From an uncultured Bacteroidales bacterium (GTDB lineage: Bacteria; Bacteroidota; Bacteroidia; Bacteroidales; Bacteroidaceae), in the NCBI GenBank assembly GCA_902775375.1, contig CACYLU010000008.1:62001-126000 (forward strand): a stretch of DNA of 64,000 bases. The letters run 5' to 3'. Position numbers and translations under genes: made by a program. Each line of letters opens with the position of its first letter. Position 1 is the stretch's first letter. Under the pieces are notes generated by a model, which searched no databases, was not told where the DNA came from, and saw only the letters and a program-made list of their open reading frames with translations. Positions 32,063-41,750 of the stretch are shown here, one piece after another.

Positions 32063-32245
32063 TCGCAGTATCTGCTATCACCCGTCGCAATATCCGTTAT
32101 CACTCGTCGCAGTATCTGCTATACCCCTATAGGAGATACTACGACACCCCATAGCAAAGCCTCCGGCAACCGATAGCTGCCGTTCTACCCACCCATAGCA
32201 AGTTCTCCCTCGACTCATAGCAACCATCGCCACGAGCTATAGCAG
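32063..32245. repeat. Array with exact 22-bp period
   Basis: GTCGCA occurs at 32063, 32085 and 32107. ATAG(C/G) occurs at 32130, 32152, 32174, 32196, 32218 and 32240. Every step is exactly 22 bp. The first three units (GTCGCAGTATCTGCTATC-like) are similar to each other, and the segment at 32126-32145 is an imperfect inverted copy of the third (GTCGTAGTATCTCCTATAG on the minus strand). The later units keep only the ATAGC core. The array fills almost the whole gap between the convergent 7TM-HD and priA genes. Confidence 0.85.
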
Positions 32246-32273
32246 GCATTACAATAAAACAAAGGAGATTACT

Positions 32274-34523
32274 CTACACAGGATCGACGTCGTAATATAC
32301 TTGGAGAGATTTAAAGCGATCGTCCTGTCGCATACGCTGCTCTACCTGCAGCAACAGCTTACGGGCCCGGGAAAAAGAGGCATTGGCCTCAATCTTCAGC
32401 ATAATCATGCCGATATGCAGGGAATGTACTCTTGCTACCGCAGGCTGCATAGGGCCATTCACTCGTTCCTCACCAAAAACCTTAATTAACTGAGCAGTCA
32501 TCTGGGCAGTCATGCTTTCGGTAAGTCTCTGCTGGCGGTGCTTGATATAAATATACACCAACCGATAAAAAGGAGGGAAGTGGCATACTTGCCTTTCTGC
32601 CAACTGTCCATGCACCATTGCCTCGAAATCATTGTTCATGACATTCTTGATGATCGGGTAATCCACATGACCGGTCTGCAAAACCACTAAGCCTCGTTCG
32701 CCCTTGCGCCCTGCCCTGCCTGCCACCTGCGCCATCAGTTGGTAGGCACGTTCGTAAGCGCGGAAATCAGGATAGTTTAACATAGTATCTGCGTTGAGGA
32801 TGCCTACAAGATGAACATGATCAAAGTCAAGACCTTTTGACACCATCTGCGTACCTATCAAAATATCAGTCCTGCGCATTTCGAAATCACGAATCATCTT
32901 TTCATAGGCAGTCTTACTGCGTGTGGTATCTAAATCCATTCTCGCCACACGTGCCAGAGGGAACATTTCCTTGATTTCATCCTCCACCTTCTCTGTGCCA
33001 AAGCCTCTGTCACGCAAATCCTTACTCCCACACTCTGGGCATGTATGAGGCACTGCTGTGGTATATCCGCAGTAGTGGCACACCAGTTGGTTGGTGTGTT
33101 TATGAAAGGTAAGACTTACGTCACAATGCACACAACGAGGCACCCAACCGCAATCATGGCACTCTATCATGGGAGCGAAGCCCCTACGGTTTTGGAATAA
33201 GATAATCTGCTCATTGCGTGCCAAGACCTCCTCCATCTTTTCTTTCAAGACGGGGGAGAAATGGCCATGCATCATCTTCTTGCGATGCAACTCCTTGATG
33301 TCAACAGGTAAGATGGCTGGTAGTTGTATTTCCTGGTATCTTTCTTTCAGCTCTACCAAACCGTACTTACCAGCCTCTGTTGCATTATACCAGCTCTCAA
33401 CTGAGGGGGTAGCGGTACCTAGCAGGGTCTTGGCACCATACATGGAAGCCAGCATCAAGGCGGTATTACGGGCATGATAACGAGGGGCGGGGTCTTGTTG
33501 TTTATATGAACTTTCATGCTCTTCATCCACAATCACCAATCCTAAGCGCTGATAAGGAAGAAAGACTGAAGAACGAGCCCCTAATATAATAAGGTATGGA
33601 TTGTTGGATAGCTGTTTATTCCATATTTCCACTCGTTCAGAATCAGAAAATTTGCTATGATAAATGCCTATCTGAGAACCAAATACATTTTTCAAACGCT
33701 CGGTAATCTGGGTAGTCAATGCAATCTCCGGCACCAGATAAAGCACCTGCTTTCCCTGACGGATGTTTTCCTCAATAAGATGAGTATATATCTCTGTCTT
33801 GCCAGAGGAAGTAACCCCATATAGCAGGCAGACTGATTGCTTCCCGAAGCATTGCTTGATTTCGCCCAATGCCCGTTGCTGATTAACATTCAAGGGTTTT
33901 AACCCGCTCACTTGGCGTTCTTTCTCCGAGAGACGGCTAATAACGTATGGATAGGTCTCAAATACACCTCTTTTCACCAAAGCATCAAATACCGCAATAG
34001 AAGCATTATGATGTGCCAGCAAATCCTGCTTACTTACTTCATGGGGACCTCCCTCGAAAATTGCCGAGAGCTGCAGATAGCTTAGCAATAGGTCTTGCTG
34101 CTTAACTGCACGCTTCAAAGAGTCAAGCATTTGCTGCAATGGTTCTTCTGAGCGATAGTTCTCTGTTAGTCTGACATGCGTCTCTACCTTAGGCTTGAAA
34201 TCCAGTTTCAGGCCAGCAGGAACTGCAGCATTATACACATCGCCCTCAGCGCACATATAATAGTCGGCTATCCACTCCCAAAGTTTTAGTTGTTGCGGCA
34301 TTACAGCAGGTTGCTCCTCTAGAAGGGAAAAAGCATATTTCACCTCATATCCAACGGGAGCTTCATGATGTATCCTGTCAACAATACCTGTATAATGTTT
34401 CTTCTTACCAAGTGGCACAACGACACGACACCCCCTTTTCACCTTTTGCGCCATGTCATCATTCACGGCATAGGTGAAGGTAGCCTTCAAAGGCAAGGGC
34501 AGTATCACGTCGATATAAGTCAT
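32274..34523 (-). CDS. priA: Primosomal protein N' (PriA replication-restart helicase)
   Basis: This 749-residue protein has an N-terminal 3'-DNA-binding domain (MTYIDVILPLPLKATFTYAV), helicase lobe 1 with Walker A GVTSSGKTEIYTHL and DEEH box VIVDEEHESSYKQQD, zinc-binding CxxC motifs (CHDCGWVPRCVHCDVSL, then CHYC and CPEC) and lobe 2 with GTQMVSKGLDFDHV. It restarts collapsed replication forks. A terminator for the upstream barrel gene lies directly in front of the start, so it needs its own promoter or read-through; none is obvious. Confidence 0.97.
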   Translation of the reverse strand: MTYIDVILPLPLKATFTYAVNDDMAQKVKRGCRVVVPLGKKKHYTGIVDRIHHEAPVGYEVKYAFSLLEEQPAVMPQQLKLWEWIADYYMCAEGDVYNAAVPAGLKLDFKPKVETHVRLTENYRSEEPLQQMLDSLKRAVKQQDLLLSYLQLSAIFEGGPHEVSKQDLLAHHNASIAVFDALVKRGVFETYPYVISRLSEKERQVSGLKPLNVNQQRALGEIKQCFGKQSVCLLYGVTSSGKTEIYTHLIEENIRQGKQVLYLVPEIALTTQITERLKNVFGSQIGIYHSKFSDSERVEIWNKQLSNNPYLIILGARSSVFLPYQRLGLVIVDEEHESSYKQQDPAPRYHARNTALMLASMYGAKTLLGTATPSVESWYNATEAGKYGLVELKERYQEIQLPAILPVDIKELHRKKMMHGHFSPVLKEKMEEVLARNEQIILFQNRRGFAPMIECHDCGWVPRCVHCDVSLTFHKHTNQLVCHYCGYTTAVPHTCPECGSKDLRDRGFGTEKVEDEIKEMFPLARVARMDLDTTRSKTAYEKMIRDFEMRRTDILIGTQMVSKGLDFDHVHLVGILNADTMLNYPDFRAYERAYQLMAQVAGRAGRKGERGLVVLQTGHVDYPIIKNVMNNDFEAMVHGQLAERQVCHFPPFYRLVYIYIKHRQQRLTESMTAQMTAQLIKVFGEERVNGPMQPAVARVHSLHIGMIMLKIEANASFSRARKLLLQVEQRMRQDDRFKSLQVYYDVDPV

Positions 34524-34534
34524 GATAGTTAGAT

Positions 34535-34570
34535 AAAAATAGCGTTACTGACCTAAGCCGGTAACGCTAT
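34535..34570 (-). terminator. Terminator of the outer-membrane barrel gene
   Basis: On the minus strand ATAGCGTTAC pairs with GTAACGCTAT (10-bp stem), followed by TTTTATC. It lies between the barrel gene (stop at 34592) and the priA start at 34523. Confidence 0.75.
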
Positions 34571-34591
34571 GATGGGTTCTATTACAAATGC

Positions 34592-35161
34592 TTAGAACAT
34601 GTAGGCTAATGAAATCTGCCAAGTGTTAAGTTTGTTCTTAACATCAGAATTCATTATCTTAAAGCTATTGCCTAAAGCAAACTGATAGTTCACACCAATC
34701 TGTATATGGTTAATCAGCTTCACGCCAGCACCTAAGTTCAGGCCTACCTGAGCATCCTTCTTATCGATACCAGCGATATCCACATCCTTCAGATTGAAGT
34801 AGAAGTCAGGACCAGCTGCAAAGAAGATAGCTGCCATATCACCTACACCGATAGAATATTTCAAGTTGACAGGAACTTCAATACCCTGCTGCTTCAAGTC
34901 ACCAGAGCCACGCTGAGAATACATCACAGCTCCATCAACGCCTAAGCCAACGATAGGTACTGTAGCCTCAATCATCGGACCGATAAAGAAACCTGTTGAG
35001 TTTTCTTTATAATCTTTAATACCCCAGTTCATAATCTCTGCCGCATCCATCTTAGAAAGGTTCAAACCGCCCTTCACACCAAAACTTACCTGCGCATTAG
35101 CAGGAATAGCCATTGCCATACAGCAAACAGCTACAAATAATGTACATAAAACTTTCTTCAT
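34592..35161 (-). CDS. Outer-membrane beta-barrel protein (porin-like family)
   Basis: This 189-residue protein has a signal peptide (residues 1-23, ending IPANAQ) followed by alternating amphipathic strands starting VSFGVKGGLNLSKMDAAEI. It ends with the outer-membrane C-terminal pattern WQISLAYMF with terminal Phe. This is the small 8-strand barrel type common in Bacteroidota (OmpW/OprF-like fold). Substrate or function is unknown. It has its own promoter (35190-35197) and terminator, so it is monocistronic. Confidence 0.85.
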   Translation of the reverse strand: MKKVLCTLFVAVCCMAMAIPANAQVSFGVKGGLNLSKMDAAEIMNWGIKDYKENSTGFFIGPMIEATVPIVGLGVDGAVMYSQRGSGDLKQQGIEVPVNLKYSIGVGDMAAIFFAAGPDFYFNLKDVDIAGIDKKDAQVGLNLGAGVKLINHIQIGVNYQFALGNSFKIMNSDVKNKLNTWQISLAYMF

Positions 35162-35189
35162 AATTCTCGTTATTTAGTTTGTGACTGGG

Positions 35190-35197
35190 CAAAGGTA
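35190..35197 (-). promoter_or_regulatory. Predicted -7 promoter element of the barrel gene
   Basis: The minus strand reads TACCTTTG, 28 bp upstream of the barrel gene start. It lies about 45 bp from a divergent TACCTTTG that serves tRNA-Ser. Confidence 0.6.
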
Positions 35198-35240
35198 CAC
35201 ATTTTTTTTAAAACTGGTTACAAATATGCAGTAAAAGTGC

Positions 35241-35248
35241 TACCTTTG
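35241..35248 (+). promoter_or_regulatory. Predicted -7 promoter element of tRNA-Ser
   Basis: TACCTTTG matches TAnnTTTG and ends 16 bp before the tRNA 5' end. Confidence 0.6.
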
Positions 35249-35264
35249 CATTGTTTATTCGAAA

Positions 35265-35351
35265 GGAGAGATGCCGGAGTGGTCGAACGGACCGCACTCG
35301 AAATGCGGCATACGGGTAACCGTATCCAGGGTTCGAATCCCTGTCTCTCCG
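35265..35351 (+). tRNA. tRNA-Ser (CGA)
   Basis: This 87-nt class II tRNA has acceptor GGAGAGA/TCTCTCC with discriminator G, anticodon stem CCGCA/TGCGG with loop CTCGAAA (anticodon CGA), a long variable arm (TACGGGTAACCGTA) and TTCGAATC in the T loop. CCA is not encoded. The gene for a glycine-zipper lipoprotein follows after 16 bp. Confidence 0.96.
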
Positions 35352-35367
35352 CTAATCAGGAAAGAAA

Positions 35368-35997
35368 ATGAAGAAAGTATTACTCACATTAGCAACGGCA
35401 GCAATAGTGCTATCTTCTTGTGGCACTATGGGGTTTGGCACCAGCATGGGTGCTATGGTTGGCGGTACATTAGGTTCTATAGCAGGTGATGCAGCTGGAG
35501 GTTGGCATGGTTCATCGATTGGTGGCATGGTTGGTTCTATTGCCGGCATGGCTGTAGGTGCAGCTATTGAAGAGCAGCAGATTAAAAATAAGATGGAACA
35601 AGCAACCAAGACTACACCATCTGTGTCATATTCTCAGCAAGACAATGCAATGGCGAATATAGAACTCGACAACTTTATATACTCTGATAGTAACAATAAC
35701 GATATCATTGAAGCTGACGAGAAGTGCCAGATTAGCTTTGAAGTAGAGAATGAAGGAGACAAAGCTGTTACGAACATCACTCCTATACTGGAACTGATAG
35801 AGCAAAACAAAGGTATCAAGATTGGCAATCCTACAAAGATCAGCAAACTATCTGCTAAAAGCAAAGCCACCTACTCTATTCCAGTTTATGGTACTTCACA
35901 CTTGAAAGACGGTGAAGTAGAATTCCGCGCATACGTCATTGACGACAATGGCAATACGAGCGAATCACGAGAGTTTACCCTTCCTACTAAGAAATAG
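35368..35997 (+). CDS. Glycine-zipper lipoprotein with C-terminal Ig-like domain
   Basis: This 209-residue protein has a lipoprotein signal (lipobox VLSSC at residue 18) and a glycine-zipper segment (about residues 20-67, GAMVGGTLGSIAGDAAGG and GGMVGSIAGMAVGAA) that may insert in or bind the membrane. A linker is followed by a beta-sandwich-like domain (about residues 95-209: IELDNFIYSDSNNNDIIEAD and ISFEVENEGDKAVTNITPIL), similar to CARDB/DUF11-type domains. The role is unknown. The 3' end overlaps the convergent transporter gene by 33 bp. Confidence 0.85.
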   Translation: MKKVLLTLATAAIVLSSCGTMGFGTSMGAMVGGTLGSIAGDAAGGWHGSSIGGMVGSIAGMAVGAAIEEQQIKNKMEQATKTTPSVSYSQQDNAMANIELDNFIYSDSNNNDIIEADEKCQISFEVENEGDKAVTNITPILELIEQNKGIKIGNPTKISKLSAKSKATYSIPVYGTSHLKDGEVEFRAYVIDDNGNTSESREFTLPTKK

Positions 35998-36921
35998 TTG
36001 GATAGAATTTACCGTATTCTGCCATAAAATATAACATCCTGGGCCAACAGAAGCAACAGGGTTCAGATAGGTGTAGGTAATCCAAATGGCAAAGGCAGTG
36101 TTTTTCTGTCCCAATGCTTGTCCGGCATTCACCGTACTGTTATAAAAGCTTCCTACAAACTTGCCCAGCGCAAATTGTATCATACAGAGTATGGCAGAGG
36201 TAAATGCTATCATCAGCAATAGCCAAACAGACACATCAGCATGTACGATATTCTTGATAGTTGTACCTGTGACGATAGAGAGTGAAATGCCCCACATATA
36301 AAAGCCCATATCTTTCACTGCTACAATCTTATCATGCAAAGGTTTCACAAAGTGCCGTACAAACCATCCCAAGAACAAAGGCAACACCAACACCAGACAC
36401 ACCTTATTTAATATAATAAGGAAAGCATCCCAGAAAGTAAGATGTGCTTCCTTCTCAATCAGGGGGAAAAAAGTGGGAATCAATATGGCAGTAACGAAAC
36501 TACTGATAAAAGTATAAGTCGTCATAGAGCCTAAATTACCCCCTAACTTAACGGTAATCACTGCTGCGGCAGCCGCTGTAGGACAGATAATACAAGTCAA
36601 AATGCCTTCCCACACAATCTTGCTGCCTGTTGTTTGCTCTGTTAATAGAATGATGCCCACCACTATCAATACCAACAGCACTTGCAGCAGTACAATCCAC
36701 AAGTGCCACATCTCTGTCTTCATTTGCTTAAAATCCACTTTGCAGAAGGTCACGAACAGAATCATAAACATAAACAGTGGCAATATGGCATCGAAGATAG
36801 GGTCGAAAAACAAGGCAGCTTCATGCAATGCCGGAGTAAAGGCAAAGATGAAGTAAGCCAGTGCACCTATACCCATCGATACGGGCAATGTCCAGTCTTT
36901 TGCGAATTGTACCAGATTCAT
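35965..36921 (-). CDS. Bile acid:sodium symporter (BASS) family transporter
   Basis: This protein of about 318 residues has nine to ten hydrophobic helices, starting MNLVQFAKDWTLPVSMGIGA. Family-like features include FMILFVTFCKVDFKQMKTEM, the Gly/Ala-rich CIICPTAAAAAVITVKLGG and QALGQKNTAFAIWITYTYLNP. The substrate is unknown; organic anion or Na+ symport is inferred from the fold. The start at 36921 is preferred over an upstream ATG at 36978, because the susD terminator (36951-36982) would lie inside the longer form. Confidence 0.8.
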   Translation of the reverse strand: MNLVQFAKDWTLPVSMGIGALAYFIFAFTPALHEAALFFDPIFDAILPLFMFMILFVTFCKVDFKQMKTEMWHLWIVLLQVLLVLIVVGIILLTEQTTGSKIVWEGILTCIICPTAAAAAVITVKLGGNLGSMTTYTFISSFVTAILIPTFFPLIEKEAHLTFWDAFLIILNKVCLVLVLPLFLGWFVRHFVKPLHDKIVAVKDMGFYMWGISLSIVTGTTIKNIVHADVSVWLLLMIAFTSAILCMIQFALGKFVGSFYNSTVNAGQALGQKNTAFAIWITYTYLNPVASVGPGCYILWQNTVNSIQLFLSRKGKLS

Positions 36922-36950
36922 GCCGCAAAAATAAACAATTCTGTCCACAT

Positions 36951-36982
36951 AAAAAAGGGGTGCGGCTATTTGCCGCACCCCT
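36951..36982 (-). terminator. Terminator of the first susCD operon
   Basis: On the minus strand a perfect 11-bp stem AGGGGTGCGGC/GCCGCACCCCT with loop AAATA is followed by TTTTT. It lies 40 bp after the susD stop codon. Confidence 0.9.
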
Positions 36983-37022
36983 GAACGCTTATTATATTGA
37001 TCTTATGAATGACGGTGATCAA

Positions 37023-38654
37023 TTAGTTGAATGCTGGATAACCAGGATTCTGAACCAAGTTAGGATTGGTCTGCCATGCTGTCAATGGAATTGGGAACAA
37101 TTTTAAATATTCATCCTTTGGACGGTTCCAATTGTATTTGTTACCATTAATGCTCTTAGGGAATCCTGTAGTAGGATCAACTTCATGGCTAACATTAGCA
37201 CGGAACATGCTCCACATATCCTTATCGTAGCAGCCGAAGCGAATATCATCTTGACGAGATGTAATCTCCCATGCCAACTCCAAACGACGTTCTAACTGAA
37301 CTTCATCCAAAGTAACACTGGTATAGCTATGACCAGGATATGCGCGGTCACGTACCTGATTAACAAACCATTCAGCAGGATGGCTATTACCAGACCCTCC
37401 ACGTAAGATGGCTTCTGCTTCCATTAAATATACATCAGCTAAACGGAAAATATGAAAATCATTCTCCATGGCACTTGATAAGCCCGTTTCAAAGTCCCAT
37501 TTGCCCATTCGTGCACCATCATGCTGGTTCACTGCACGCCACTCACAATTATCATACTCTGTACCATCCAGTGGATATACCTCGATAGAGTGATCCATGA
37601 TGTAGTTACCTTTTTCTGTCAGCAGAGGAACAGGAGGAGTAACAGTAAGGTCGTACATGATGCCCATGAGAAAAGAACCTTCCTTACGAGGGTCATCGTC
37701 AGCAAAAAGTCTCACATAGTCAGGCTGAGCACAATAGCCATTCCAGCCCGATGCCTTAATGTTCAAAGCCTTGTTGTCAACATAACCTAAAGTACGGAAA
37801 TGCTGATTACGGGTGTAGCTAGTATCGGTATTTTTATACTGAGCAGAGAAAATAGCTTCCTTTGAGGTCTCATTATCTACCTTGAAGTTATCTTTCCAAA
37901 CAGGCTCCAAAATATAGTCACCTTGATATACGTTCTCGCAGTTCTTGATTACCTCGCTATAAGCATTTGACGCGCTAACACCCCATGCTTCAGCATTCAG
38001 ATACATCTTAGCCAATAAGGTATAACCTGCTCCCTTGGTAAATTTACCATAATTATCATGAGAAGACTCTGGCAGTGAAGGGATAATAGAGTTTAATTCA
38101 CTAACAACAAAGTCGAAAACCTGTTGACGAGTTGAGTTTGTAGGCAATTCCTTATCATCATAGTCAATAACCATTGGCACGTTTCCAAAGAAATCGCACA
38201 ATAGATAATACCAATAAGCACGAATACCGCGTATTTCAGCAGCTTTCTGTGCAGCATCAGCCATTGTGGATGCCTCAACTACCTTTATGTTTGCATTACA
38301 AGTACCTATTGCCTCCATGGCATGATTCCATGAGTTACGCAATGCTTGAGTCTGGCTAGAATAGGTGTGCATGAACAACTGCTCATACTGACCTCCATCA
38401 TACCAGTCGCCACCGATGCGAGTTGGGTGTATCATACATGAACCGCTCGCTTCTGACGTATTAAACTCATCACCAGTAAGCCTCTTCAATGTGTTGTAGC
38501 AGGTACCCACCAAGGCATTTACTTCAACGTCTGTACTGCCAAATGTTTCAGCAGGTAGCTTGTCGAAAACACGCTCGTCCAGGTCCGTACAAGAAGGCAC
38601 AGTGATCAGGAGAGAGGCGGCAGCCAGCAGACTGAATATCTTATTCTTTTTCAT
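37023..38654 (-). CDS. SusD-like nutrient-binding lipoprotein, copy 1
   Basis: This 543-residue SusD/RagB family protein has a signal with lipobox VPSC (residue 22) and starts MKKNKIFSLLAAASLLITVP. It is a surface glycan- or peptide-binding partner of the SusC-like channel encoded 23 bp upstream. SusD features are the TPR-like repeats (GIRAYWYYLLCDFFGNVPMV), LADVYLMEAEAILRGG and LERRLELAWEITSRQDDIRF. The first 45 and last 30 residues are almost identical to copy 2 at 48692, but the middle differs strongly. That suggests recombination between the two. The ligand is unknown. Confidence 0.93.
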   Translation of the reverse strand: MKKNKIFSLLAAASLLITVPSCTDLDERVFDKLPAETFGSTDVEVNALVGTCYNTLKRLTGDEFNTSEASGSCMIHPTRIGGDWYDGGQYEQLFMHTYSSQTQALRNSWNHAMEAIGTCNANIKVVEASTMADAAQKAAEIRGIRAYWYYLLCDFFGNVPMVIDYDDKELPTNSTRQQVFDFVVSELNSIIPSLPESSHDNYGKFTKGAGYTLLAKMYLNAEAWGVSASNAYSEVIKNCENVYQGDYILEPVWKDNFKVDNETSKEAIFSAQYKNTDTSYTRNQHFRTLGYVDNKALNIKASGWNGYCAQPDYVRLFADDDPRKEGSFLMGIMYDLTVTPPVPLLTEKGNYIMDHSIEVYPLDGTEYDNCEWRAVNQHDGARMGKWDFETGLSSAMENDFHIFRLADVYLMEAEAILRGGSGNSHPAEWFVNQVRDRAYPGHSYTSVTLDEVQLERRLELAWEITSRQDDIRFGCYDKDMWSMFRANVSHEVDPTTGFPKSINGNKYNWNRPKDEYLKLFPIPLTAWQTNPNLVQNPGYPAFN

Positions 38655-38677
38655 AATGTATGTCCTGTTTTTTAAGT

Positions 38678-41540
38678 TTAGAATGTTAAGTTAACACCGA
38701 AGGTAAATGAACGAGACTTCGGGAAGTAATCACGAGGTTCAATACCTGGAGACAAACCAGCGTTAGAGTCTGTAGCAGCACCAGTATAGAGTTCCACTTC
38801 TGGATCCAGACCTTTGTAGCCGGTAATCACGAACAGGTTCTGAGCTGTTACGTACAAGCGTGCCTTTTCAAGCCAGTTTATCTTCTTAGTATTGAAGGTA
38901 TAACCCAATGTCATGTTATCCAGACGAGCGTATGAAGCATTCTCGATATAGTATGAACACACACGTGAGTTCTCACTAAGCTTCAACAGGTCATCGTTTT
39001 TCATAACATTGTAACCGTCAATATAAGTATTGTTACCATATGCTGCTAATGGGTTGTTCAAGACTTTCTGGCCCAGTGATCCACGTAGGAAGAAACTGAA
39101 GTCCCAGTTCTTCCAGGTGAAGTTGTTGGTCCAACCAAACTCCAAATCAGGTTGAGCATCACCTACGAATGTACGGTCATCCTCATTAATATTGCCATCA
39201 CCATTTACATCTTCAATAATGAAGTGACCATCCTCACTCAAGCCAGTACATTTCAGCATATAGAACTGACCGATTGGATAACCTTCCTTAACAATATGAG
39301 AGGTTTGGCCTGATGCACCACGAATCCAAGGATTACCCACGTAAGCAGCATCCGTCTTATACAAATCGTTTGAAAGGCGGGTTACCTCGTTCTTGTTATG
39401 AGATACATTCAGTGTGGTAGTCCAGTCGAAATCACGGGTCTTGATAACATTCCAGTTCAGTGAAACCTCAATACCCTTGTTCTGAGTAATTGTACAGCAT
39501 GTCTTTGGTCTTCTTTGAGTAGTACTCCACGGTACCACCGAAGCGGCCATTAAACAGAGAGAAGTCCAGACCGATGTTGAACATGGATGTCTGTTCCCAC
39601 TTTAAATTCGGGTTAGCATTCTGTGAAACTCGGAAAGCAGTAGATGCAGAACCGTTTGAGAGATAAGTACCATAAGCCCCATATAGTTCTAGAGACTTAT
39701 AAGGCTGTAAGCCATCCTGATTACCGGTCACACCGTAACCTGCACGCAGCTTCAGGTCGTCCACCCACTTCACGTTCTGCATGAAAGGCTCCTGGGAGAT
39801 GCCCCATGCTGCTGATACTGACGGGAAGGTACCCCACTTGTGGTTCTTACCGAACTTGGATGAACCGTCTCGGCGGATGGTAGCGGTCAGCATGTAGCGT
39901 TCCTTGAACGAGTAGGTAGCACGTCCGAAGAATGAGATCAGCTTGTAGGCGTTACGACCTGATGTTACATTACCAACCTTCAATGTATTACCAGTTTGCA
40001 GGTTATCAGCACCCATTGAAGTAACTGCAAAATCTGTAACATAAGCATACTGTGATGAATACTCATTGTTTTCCCAAGAGTAACCAGCCAAGGCACCTAC
40101 CTTGTGGTCGCCGAAGGTCTTGTCGAAGTTTAAAGTCCAATCCATTAAAATGCGGTCCCAAGTCTGATTCTGTCGCGTTGCATTACTATTATCGCCACGT
40201 CCCATATAGTTGGTTGCTGCATTCCAACGGCTATAGTCATTGCTGTAACGGCTCTTGTAAAGGTCTGCCTTGATGTTCAGACCATCAATAATGTCAAACT
40301 GCACCTCACCCTGGCCATAGTAATAAACGCTCTTATTCTTTCTGTAGTTTTCTTTCTCTGCTTTCACAGGGTTACCCTGGTCATAACCAGTCCAATCAAG
40401 GAATGAACCGTCTGCGTTATATACAGGATATACTGGAGCCATGTTATAAGCACGGATAAAGTCATCAGTATTAGGCTGGCTGTTATCTGTCAATGTACCT
40501 GCACCTGTCAAAGTTAAGCGCAACCTATTATTCAAGGCACGCTGCTGTACCTGGAAACGGAAACTATGACGACGCAGAAAGTTCACTTTAGAAATACCCT
40601 GGCGATCCAAATAAGTATAGGATGCACGGTAGTTGCTGGTAGAAGAACCGCCGGTCAGGGATACAGCATGATTCTGAGAGAAACCTGTGCGAAGAATTTC
40701 ATCAAACCAATCTGTATCAGCATTATATTGATTTGTAATAATGCTGACATCCTTACCCAACTTAGCATTAGCATCTTTCCACTCCTGAGCATTCAACAAG
40801 TCAGGCTTGTTGGCAACAAAGTCAAGTGAAATATAACCGTCATAGTTAACTGTTGTCTTTGCGCCTGTACCCTTCTTGGTGGTGATCAGGATGACACCGC
40901 CGGCAGCACGGGAACCGTAGATGGCCTGTGAAGAAGCATCCTTCAGGACAGAGATTGACTCGATATCGGCAGGAGATACCGTTGACATGTCACCGCCAGG
41001 AACACCGTCGATAACGATCATAGGGCCCTGGTCGTTCATCAGGGTAGAGGTACCACGCAGGCGAATTTGAGAGCTACGAGTTACATCACCCGAACCTTGC
41101 GTAATATTCAAGCCGGCTACCTTACCACGCAGCAGGTCGGATGCGTCGCGTGAGATACCCTTGTTGAATGAAGCCTCGTCAACGTTTGCCACAGAACCGG
41201 TGATCTCACGGCGGGTCTGGGTACCGTAACCGATGGCAACAACCTCACCCCCGTCGATGTTCTCCTCGGTTGTGTTGTAACCGATGAATGAGAACTGCAG
41301 TACACCTTTCATGTTGGTAACCTGCAGTGAGTAGTTACCATCGATGTCTGTGATAGTACCGTTAGTACTACCCTTCTCAACTACGTTAGCGCCGATGACC
41401 GGTTCGCCGGTATCGTCGGTAACAGTTCCTTTCACTGTGCCACTCTGGGCGAATGCCGTAATGACACAGAAAGACATCAACACTGAGAGCAAAGAAGCCT
41501 TCAGTGCGCCAAATGCATTAAATGTCTTCTTTCGTTGCAT
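38678..41540 (-). pseudogene. SusC-like TonB-dependent transporter, copy 1 (frame broken)
   Basis: Two overlapping frames (start 41540, and C-terminal part ending 38678) together make a SusC-like protein of about 950 residues: signal peptide to AFAQ, carboxypeptidase-D-like domain, TonB plug (RLRGTSTLMNDQGPMIVIDG), and barrel ending FTFGVNLTF. Aligned with copy 2, about 56 nt are missing near 39481-39486 (copy 2 has VPTPTYVYNTIAANVGDMT there), which shifts the frame. A second, in-frame loss of 45 nt lies near 41249-41256. If the sequence is right, this transporter is truncated in the barrel. Assembly error between near-identical copies is a real alternative. Confidence 0.85.
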
Positions 41541-41551
41541 AAATTCTAGTT
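41170..41551 (-). repeat. Inverted repeat: 5' end of susC copy 1
   Basis: This segment, from 11 bp before the ATG to the plug domain, is about 98% identical (roughly six mismatches seen plus a 45-nt gap) to 45747-46173 in opposite orientation. The two copies flank a 4.2-kb segment containing a tyrosine recombinase gene. Confidence 0.85.
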
Positions 41552-41604
41552 TTTAAGGTTAATAATAGTCTATTCCTTATGGCAAAAATATTACTTGCCA
41601 TCTG

Positions 41605-41634
41605 CAAACATACATAATATTTTGATATGTTCAA
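41605..41634 (-). promoter_or_regulatory. Predicted promoter of susCD copy 1
   Basis: The minus strand has TTG (41632-41634), a 19-nt spacer and TATGTTTG (41605-41612). A second possible -7 element TATTTTTG lies at 41583-41590. The 247-bp region between susC and the next gene contains nothing else recognisable. Confidence 0.65.
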
Positions 41635-41750
41635 CACTTTTTCACAAAAAAATGTGTCTTTTACCTTAAAAAGGTCCTTTTTTAACATTTGGCATTGGAA
41701 ATATAGCATTAAAATATACTAAATATACATTCTTCGTCATCAAGAATGCT

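Noticed and set aside
32063-32245. Short regular array that could be a CRISPR
   Set aside because: The 22-bp period leaves no room for repeat plus spacer, units are not constant, and no cas gene is present.
35265-35351. tRNA-Ser as an integration site of a genomic island
   Set aside because: No duplicated tRNA 3' end and no integrase lie nearby; the following genes look ordinary.
39468-41540. Programmed frameshift in susC copy 1
   Set aside because: The frame change coincides with 56 missing nucleotides relative to copy 2, and no slippery sequence is seen, so a deletion explains it better.
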